A DNA stretch of 64,000 nt from Paramyrothecium sp. XJ0827 (Eukaryota > Ascomycota > Sordariomycetes > Hypocreales > Stachybotryaceae), in NCBI GenBank assembly GCA_020881915.1, contig JAJFPB010000012.1:1139828-1203827 (forward strand), in the 5' to 3' direction. Below the pieces are notes generated by a model that worked only from the letters and a program-made list of their open reading frames with translations, did no database searches and was not told where the DNA came from. A program made the position numbers and the translations under genes. Each line of letters starts with the position of its first letter. Position 1 is the stretch's first letter. Below, one piece after another: positions 57,417 to 64,000 of this stretch.

Positions 57417-58173
57417 ATGAACATGATATCCCGACAACTTCACATGCGTGTTGCGACCCGTGCTGAAGCACCGCGGATTGCAGAGATTCACATGGCGGCC
57501 TTTAGGCCCAATGCCATGCTCCATGCGCAATTTCCAACACCGGAAATTCGCGAAAAGCTGCAGAGCTGCATCGAGGACAAGGCCCTTGCTGATATTGACG
57601 ATCCAAAGACGACCGTGCTCGTGGTGATAAGTACAGACCCAGACAATGACGTTAGCGCAGTGGTCGCCTTTGCTAAATGGTCGCACCCTGTCCTTCCCGG
57701 TGAAGACTATACTGAGCCAGCCTGGGTATGGCCAGACGGCACCGATCTCGACACGCTTGGAGCTTGGACCGCCAAGGCTGCCGCGGCCGAAAGACGTTCC
57801 GTCCGAGATGTCCCTTGCTATCGTACGTTTGCCGTGCCAGTCTGGCCACCCATCCTACCGTACCCTTTGCCCCTTCATCATGAGCCAGTATGCTGATGCC
57901 TGACCACCAGGCCTCTCCTTCATCGGCACTGATCCTTCTTATGGTCGCCGTGGAGCTGGGCATTTGCTGGTGCAATGGGGCATCCAACAGTCCAACGCCA
58001 GCGGCTTCCTCTTGTATCTGGAAAGCACCGTCGAGGCAGCACCTTTCTACACCAAGAACGGCTTTACTGCCGGCGAAACGATAAGCCTTCCCATCCATGT
58101 AGATGGCGGGGATGAGACGCATGTATACGAAGAGACGGTCTTCACTTACTGCCCAGCATCATGCGGGAAATAA
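57417..58173 (+). CDS. GNAT family N-acetyltransferase
   Basis: Two exons, 57417-57822 and 57911-58173 (88-nt intron), give 222 residues. Layout: MRVATRAEAPRIAEIHMAAF opening, central TTVLVVISTD and VVAFAKWSHP strands, then motif A LSFIGTDPSYGRRGAGHLLVQW with the acetyl-CoA loop at 148-152 (RRGAG), then GFLLYLESTVEAAPFYTKNGF as motif B. This is the usual fungal small-molecule GNAT arrangement. Methionines at 3 and 10 are alternative starts. Substrate unknown. Confidence 0.88.
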
Positions 58174-59093
58174 GACACAGAGATAGAGAATTTAGACTAA
58201 TGGTTTTGTCGTGACACACCTTGCGAGGGCATTTCTGATTTTTTACTCTGTAGAGATACTATCTTAGTGTATAGCGCCATAGCCAGTTAAGAACAGCGTT
58301 TACCTCAAGCTATTTTCCTTGCTACAGACCTAACAGCATTACATCGTGACTAAAGTATGTATATGTTCGTAATTCTTTCTTCTTCTGCTCCCTCCTTTTT
58401 CAACGTCAGGTCTATGTGTGTTTCTGTTTCTGCTCGTAGTGCTTATCAGCCGCTTATTACTTTCAGGCGCATGCTATTCTACGCAGGGGGTAGAGGAGTA
58501 TAGTTCCGTGTTCTGAAGATAAGCAAGAAGGAAGTCGACGTATGGTGGGAGATGTTTCGATCTGTAACTTGGTGTTTGGGTTGATACATACTGACCTGAA
58601 CCGCACTGTACTACTTGCACGAGTACGAACGTCGAGTTTGGGGGGCCGTGCTGAACAATGCTTGAAAACGTGTTTGTTCTGGACCATATCTGAACAATCC
58701 AAAACACCAAGCGATCAGGTATGCTTTACAGCTGGGATACAGCTTCACAGCTAGGATACAGCATCTTTCTGAAAGAATGAGATTCAATCAAGACCAGTAG
58801 CCCCAAACACGCAGCTTTTGTTACGGAATTCATGAAAGGAGGAACAGAACGATGTTCGTTCATGATGGCGTTTGTCGTGGGTTTCTTCGTCTTTGTACAA
58901 GGCTGATCACGTTTTCTGGTGGAGATTCAGCGTCCCCAATGTATCTACTATAAAATCGACAGAAATTCAGAATCAATTGCCACAACCAGAACATTTTCCC
59001 ATCAAACAATTATGCGTCCTGACCTCTTGCTCAAGCTACAGTATCAACGTAGTCAGACTCTAACTTCTAGAATACGACAAATGGGCTTTCAGG
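58174..59093. other. Intergenic region with TATA box
   Basis: 920 nt. An ACTATAAAATC element near 58947 suits the promoter of the small membrane protein at 59094. No gene recognised. Confidence 0.45.
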
Positions 59094-59336
59094 ATGCCCC
59101 GCCTCAGTGACCTCATCAATGTCTCCGACACAGTTCTCGCGATTGGGGCCTTCTCACTTCTGGCGTTGTGGACTTCGAGCATTTTGGCCTTTTTGACTCT
59201 GACTTATGACCTAGAACGCGGCCATTTTGTGCCTCCGCTCACGCTCACGATCGGCCTTGTCGAGGCCAGCATCTGTGCTTTCTTTGCTTATCTGGCACTT
59301 CAGTTTGCACGCGAGATTGTGGAGTACTTGTTCTGA
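59094..59336 (+). CDS. Small membrane protein, unknown
   Basis: Single exon, 80 residues with two clear hydrophobic helices: about 14-36 (VLAIGAFSLLALWTSSILAF) and 49-71 (LTLTIGLVEASICAFFAYLAL). A short N-terminus (MPRLSDLINVSDT) and C-terminus REIVEYLF are charged. Preceded by a TATA element about 145 nt upstream. No family recognised. Short genes of this kind can be chance frames, but composition and promoter favour a real one. Confidence 0.55.
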   Translation: MPRLSDLINVSDTVLAIGAFSLLALWTSSILAFLTLTYDLERGHFVPPLTLTIGLVEASICAFFAYLALQFAREIVEYLF

Positions 59337-60071
59337 AGATGGGATGAGTCTGCCATCACCGCGTCCCTCCTTTCGAGTATTGTAGAGTAAATAACCAATT
59401 CACAATCGACTTCATTGCCTTTCTACGATACGCCTTGTAGTTCTTCTCATAAATCAATTTGCGCAAAAGCCTAATGTAGAATTTCGGCACCTCCTAGACA
59501 TACATTTGATTAACGTATTTTTTCCTCAATTCCCAGCCAGCTCTTGTTTCTTGCAGAGACGATTGCCGCAGACCGAATCAAGAAGCGTCACAATTGTCCC
59601 CTCAGTGAGTTCCCACTATTTTACCTTGCAAATTATCGTTGCCATAGCCACTTCGATAACGATATTTCTGATTCACTAGGAACGAACGAACGAGGTTACA
59701 CGAGGACTGTTCATGGGAGGAGTTGGGTGAAAGAGATGTTTGTAAACAACAAATCAGGACACGGCTACGGTCAATACTCTCGTATGTACACTCTCCCGCA
59801 CAATACCGTTTGTGATTGCAATACGCCGCAGAACAAGGCCGGAACACCGAATGTGATGCTTAGTAGCTTCGTTTTTAAGAGGCATTTGTATGAATTGGTC
59901 CAGTTCTCATTTCTCATATAAACCTCTCTAGATTCCTCGGTTTTCATCTCATATAAACCTTTCAGTTTCCATTTTTCGGAGCCATATCAGCACACTTCAA
60001 GTAACCCAGAGACAGCAAGAATCAACTTGTCACCTATCACCAGCAACCGACAACTACCACCACCAACAACA
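59337..60071. other. Upstream region of membrane protein gene
   Basis: AT-rich. Contains a duplicated TATA element at 59912-59960, listed separately. Confidence 0.45.
59912..59960 (+). promoter_or_regulatory. Duplicated TATA element
   Basis: The 14-nt string TCTCATATAAACCT occurs twice, at 59912-59925 and 59947-59960, 35 nt apart, 112-160 nt upstream of the start codon at 60072. Both contain ATATAAA. Position and duplication suggest core promoter use, possibly two transcription start clusters. Confidence 0.6.
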
Positions 60072-60458
60072 ATGGAGTTCATGTCTGAAGCCGAATGGGC
60101 CGCCTTCTTCAGGTTCTGGGCCTCAGTCAGAGACATCTGTTTCCTCGTGGCCAGGCTGATGCCTGTACTGGCCATTGGCATGCTCGTCGGCGGCATCTAC
60201 GGACTTATTCTAAGCCGCAGGCTCCTCCTCGGCGTTATCGTCTTGGGCTACGCGGCTCCCTATATCTTCTGGTGTATCGACGGCCTCCCGTTCTTCTGGC
60301 GGCTCTTCGCTAAGCTGGCCTTGGTGCTGGGCGCCTTTGCAGCAATTCCTATTTATGCGCCTCCGGTTGATCCTGCGCGATATGAGACCATGGAATTGGC
60401 TTGGCAGGGCTTCATGGACTTCTTGGACGATGTCTGGCCTGGTTATTTTACTTTGTAG
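60072..60458 (+). CDS. Small membrane protein, unknown
   Basis: Single exon, 128 residues. Hydrophobic segments near 27-45 (LMPVLAIGMLVGGIYGLIL), 49-68 (LLLGVIVLGYAAPYIFWCI) and 74-95 (FWRLFAKLALVLGAFAAIPIY). The N-terminus is acidic/aromatic (MEFMSEAEWAAFFRFWASV). The C-terminus is aromatic/acidic (GFMDFLDDVWPGYFTL). The leader is CA/AC-rich with two TATA elements upstream. No family recognised. Confidence 0.65.
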   Translation: MEFMSEAEWAAFFRFWASVRDICFLVARLMPVLAIGMLVGGIYGLILSRRLLLGVIVLGYAAPYIFWCIDGLPFFWRLFAKLALVLGAFAAIPIYAPPVDPARYETMELAWQGFMDFLDDVWPGYFTL

Positions 60459-61444
60459 ATGGAGCGGTGACGCTTGCGACATGAGATGTCGATGATTTGA
60501 GAGGTTGGCCATCTTTGAGTTGCCGTGTAGGAGCGCTCTGGTAGCGCTTCGGAGCAGACAGTTGCCTCGTGCTGGGCATGAGCAACAGATGGTTTTAGTC
60601 AGAATTGACACATTTTCCACCCGTGCACTTCCCCAAACCGTGACATAACAATCCTTCTCACCTGTGATATGAGTGAATCTATCAAAACATGTTTTCGAAG
60701 CATTTGTGTTTACTTGCGTCTATCACGCTTTCAATCCCTCTCTTGATCTCACATGAGAGACAAGGACCAGCCACTCTAACTGCCCGTCTCTCTCACCCTC
60801 CTCCTCGCAAGTCTTCCAAATCCAAAGGGGAGGACCAAAAAGTAGTCTCTTTAAACACAACACAATTACATTTAGTGATTTCCCGTCTTCTTGTTCTTGT
60901 TCTTATGGTGCTCCTCGGGTAGGCTCCCGCCCTTTGCCTCCGCTATCCTTCCGAGAACACCGTTCGCGCAAATTGGGGCATTGTATAAAAAGCACGCCAG
61001 ACGTCCGTGACTCCTGCATTGTTTGGAGAAGATCCACGATGCATTTGAAAATTTATTCCCTCCGAGTTTTGCTCCCTGTGATACAGCTGGTCCGAGTGCA
61101 GCGTTGGTAATCGAGTAGGTCAAGTGGCCGGGGCCACGCAAGTGTATTTGGGTGAAAAGTTGACAAAGGAAAGTGGTGTAAGTGTTGTGCAGTTGGCGCC
61201 GCGATGTGCACAACTTTGGTGCGTTTGTAACTGGTAGCATTTGGCTTCGATGGCCCGAAACGCCTCTCAAATTCGACAGCTATGAGCGGGCTCGAAGAAC
61301 GTCGCCAAAGGTAAGGATGCGAACAAATACTTCATTCCGCGGCAACCGTTCCAGAGGCGCCGATATGTGTGCGTTCCGTATTCCGGCGTTGCGCCTTTTG
61401 GGGAGTAATGTCGCTCGGGCATTCTGGTCGGCCAACTCGACTAC
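60459..61444. other. Intergenic region
   Basis: About 1 kb. Frames here lack coding character; 60.85-60.92 kb is a run of CTTGTT/TTCTTG repeats. No gene recognised. Confidence 0.45.
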
Positions 61445-62423
61445 TTATACGGATTGGTAAAGCAGCAAAGGTTCGCCGACGTTTTCAATCTCGGGGATCG
61501 TGCATTTTAAATCGAACGCTTTTGATAGGACAATTTTGAAGATCTGCAACCATTAGTCAACTGCGTTGAGGTCGGGGGAGAATAGCGCACCTTTTGCACG
61601 TTGATGCTATGGCTCGTGCTCGAGAAGATCAGGGCCGCCCGCATGGCCTTGGCAAAGCGTCTCGCCTATAACCCGTTAATGTTTCGTGAAGGCCTAGAGG
61701 TCAGGAATGGCATACCTGGTTGGAAATCTCCTCCTGATCCTGAGGGGGAAAGTTGACAAAGTGGTCGTACTTGGTGCCCACCAGAATGGGAATGGCCGTC
61801 TTGTTGAATCCTCGACCCTGCCGGTACCACTCCTTGATGCTGTTGAGGGTGCTCTTCCGGGTCAGGTCGAACATGAAGAGGATGGCGACGGCGTCGTTGC
61901 AGACGAGGGGCAGCATGTTGACAAACTCGCGCTGGCCGCCCAGATCCCAGATGGAAAAGGTAATCTCGGTGTTGCGGATGGAGATGGTCTTCTCCATGAA
62001 GTTGACGCCCAGGGTCTGGATGTAGTCCTCGTCCCAGCTTCCCTCGACGTACTTGACCATCAGTGACGTCTTGCCAATCTGCGCGTCGCCCACCATGCCG
62101 ACCTTGATGACGACATGGTTGCGGCCGTTGGAGGCGGGCTCGCCGGACCCTTGCCGGTAGTCGCCGTAGTTTTGGGGTGCGGGATTCGACAAGCCGCTGG
62201 CTGGTCTGGAGATGGACGGACCATTGGAGACGGGAGGGGTGTATCGGGCGTTGGGATCCTCTTCAGGCCGGGGGCTGTTGGGCAGCCCCTGGTCTAATGA
62301 CTGGCTCTGCTGGTGGAGGTAGCCGTTGTTGTGGGCGGCCTGGGGAGAGCCGTCGAGTCCGCCGAAGGTCTCGTCGGGGGCCTCGTGCGAGGGCGGCGGC
62401 AGAGGAGGCGGATCCATATCCAT
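61445..62423 (-). CDS. TEM1: Septation-initiation Ras-like GTPase (Tem1/Spg1)
   Basis: Three exons, 62423-61716, 61665-61591 and 61543-61445 (introns 50 and 47 nt), give 293 residues. The GTPase is the switch at the top of the mitotic-exit/septation network at the spindle pole. Motifs: P-loop GDAQIGKTS (112-120), switch [16 protein letters not shown] (159-164, the Gly-Gly form typical of Spg1), GTKYD (216-220, in place of NKxD) and [14 protein letters not shown] near 254-266. The C-terminus ends [19 protein letters not shown], typical of the family, with no prenylation box. The first 105 residues are a Pro/Ser/Asn-rich extension longer than in yeast Tem1, common in filamentous fungi. Very confident. 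Confidence 0.97.
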
Positions 62424-64000
62424 TTTCTCGTACGGGGCGGCGCAGAAGCGTCCGGTAGCTAGCGATGAAGCGGTTGGACGAGGGCGGCGGAGGTTGAAGC
62501 CGCTGCAGGGCTTGGACTCGGCAAAGCGTTGGACAGCCTTGGTGTGTGCGTCGCGATGTCGTGGAACTCCAAGCTCGAATGGACGGGGTCTGATTCGGGG
62601 AGCTGGGGGATCAGCTTGTTGAAGGCATCAAGGCACCCTGGAGGGACAGTCGGGCCGAGGGGGACTAAGCACGGCACAAGCTGGACGTCGACAGAGCCTA
62701 CGTGGTAGGTGACAAAAGTGCAGCCCAAAGGAATAAGAAAAGAGAGTCAAGAATCAGAGGGCGTGCGCGGGTGGGGGTTGCGGATCGCGGGAAGGGAAGA
62801 GGAAAAAAGAAGGTCGCGATTGGGACGTGTGGGTGGTTTGAGGAACTGCGGATGGTGGATGGTGGGCGGTGGATGGCGGATGAGGGGCGGTGGGCAGATG
62901 GTGATGACAACTGTATGAGGGCGGAATGGATGGGACTTTGCGGGAGCTGTGTAGGGCGGCGCAGCGCCTAACAGGCACAGGTACGCAAGCCACAGGCACC
63001 GGCCACAGGTACGGGAACCACTAAAAGAGGGCCTAAGGTCCCGACTAAAGCATCTTAGCACCGTTGCTGCATCATGCCGGAACGCTTCAAAGCAGTGGAT
63101 CGGGCCGCCCTTGAGGTACAGCCAACTGCCTTAGACGGGGAAAATTCGTGCTGTCAATGTGACGAGGCCATGCAGAGGGCGGGCAGTCACAGTCAGGGTG
63201 AAGCAGAGGCGCATCCAGGAAGCGAGAAACAAAGTCTTGGGCGCAGGCAGAGGTCGAACCTGTTTATGATCCAGCCTGTCCACGACAAAAGGTGTGCTAC
63301 ACCAAAACAAAACCAATAAACACGGCTGTCCAATGAGCATCCGCAGCGCGCACCTGAGCAGACACCATTGAAGGATATCCATCTTAGCCTCGATCCAATC
63401 CGAGTGCATCGCACGCTGCTCTGTGGCAGGAGACTCGACACAGCAAGCGCCGACGAAAGCAAAGGCCGCCAATCCGTGCGGCGCGGGCAGCCCGCTCCGT
63501 GGATCCAGCATCAAGCCCGTTGGCAGCGAACGCCCACGCGTGTCGGCAAACATGGGAATGAAAAAAAAGGTGACGTGACGCGCGACGCGCTAGTTAGTCC
63601 CGGTTGACAAGCGGGCAGCAGAAGAGAGAGAAAAAAGGTCTTGGAAGGGCTGCTAGATCATGCACAGAGGGTGAGAGCTAGCCTCTGACTGGCTGCATTG
63701 ATGCGAAGCTTGGAAGAGGTGAGATGATGCGGGACGAAAGTGGGCTTCGCTGACGGAGGGCTGACGGGACACGGACGGTGCGACGAGGTTTACCGATGCG
63801 GCGGTGCGTCGAGCTTTGCGACTAGCAGCTGGTCATGTTATAGCTTGGGTCTGTTATAAGTGGTCGTGATGTTTGGTGAGCTGGCGATGACTACGTCCAC
63901 TCTTGTGGTTGCATGAACGAGACGGTGAACCGGACTGGATGCGACATTTCCAGTTGGCAAGAACATCCACATTCTTGCCAGATGATCATTGACAGTCTGA
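62424..64000. other. TEM1 upstream region to window end
   Basis: About 1.6 kb. Purine-rich, repetitive GGATGG/GGTGGATGG stretch at about 62.83-62.92 kb. No gene, RNA gene or transposon recognised to the window edge. Confidence 0.45.

Noticed and set aside
63230..63330. tRNA gene suggested by a GGTTCGACC-like B box on the minus strand
   Set aside because: No acceptor stem pairing and no proper A box at the right distance.
1..64000. CRISPR array or prokaryotic operon
   Set aside because: Spliceosomal introns and fungal-specific families throughout; no spaced repeats of CRISPR type.

Overview
This window looks like nuclear DNA of a filamentous ascomycete (Pezizomycotina, probably a Sordariomycete). 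The evidence is short spliceosomal introns (about 45-125 nt) with GTRNGT-like donors and CTRAC/CTAAC branch sites, together with HET-domain genes, a Clr5-type N-terminus, a fungal F-box gene and a mutated Tc1/mariner copy. Gene models below were built by hand by joining frames at introns. For most multi-exon genes the summed exon length is an exact multiple of three with no internal stop, which supports the joins. No database search was possible.

Left part (1-25 kb) is accessory in character. A CTTCTTT microsatellite lies before a single-exon HET gene (516-2510). Next come a PAP2-family lipid phosphatase (3369-4759, minus), a gene-poor stretch, and a gene joining a degraded HET-type N-terminus to a two-finger zinc module (8100-9995). 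A cytochrome P450 (10660-12295) follows, then two more genes with the same two-finger module (12820-14617 minus; 16333-17682 plus). A Tc1/mariner transposase wrecked by C-to-T/G-to-A type changes, an uncharacterised four-exon gene (19405-21412) and an F-box gene (22255-23949, minus) complete this part.

Middle part (25.6-41.5 kb) is housekeeping-like, GC-rich and widely spaced: a small four-helix membrane protein, formyltetrahydrofolate deformylase (purU), thymidylate kinase (CDC8), a KEN-box-bearing nuclear-type protein, a PLAC8 protein with a striking H-x-L-x-D-D/H repeat array, and a small single-pass membrane protein. Deformylase and thymidylate kinase both touch folate/one-carbon and dTTP metabolism, although nothing shows that they are co-regulated.

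Right part (42-64 kb) mixes accessory and core genes: a secreted SnoaL-like protein, a 36-copy ATTGGG array with nearby small repeats, a Clr5 plus two-finger protein (fourth copy of the module), a small membrane protein, a four-exon HET gene, a LYC1-type lysine acetyltransferase, a Helo-like/ankyrin protein with an unusual first-intron donor, a GNAT acetyltransferase, two more small membrane proteins and the TEM1/Spg1 GTPase.

The main theme is a concentration of fungal nonself-recognition-type genes (two HET, one HET-derived, one Helo-like/ankyrin) together with four genes carrying one zinc-finger module coupled to different N-termini. The most unusual items are that module family, the periodic repeat array in the PLAC8 protein, and the possible nonsense allele in the ankyrin gene.
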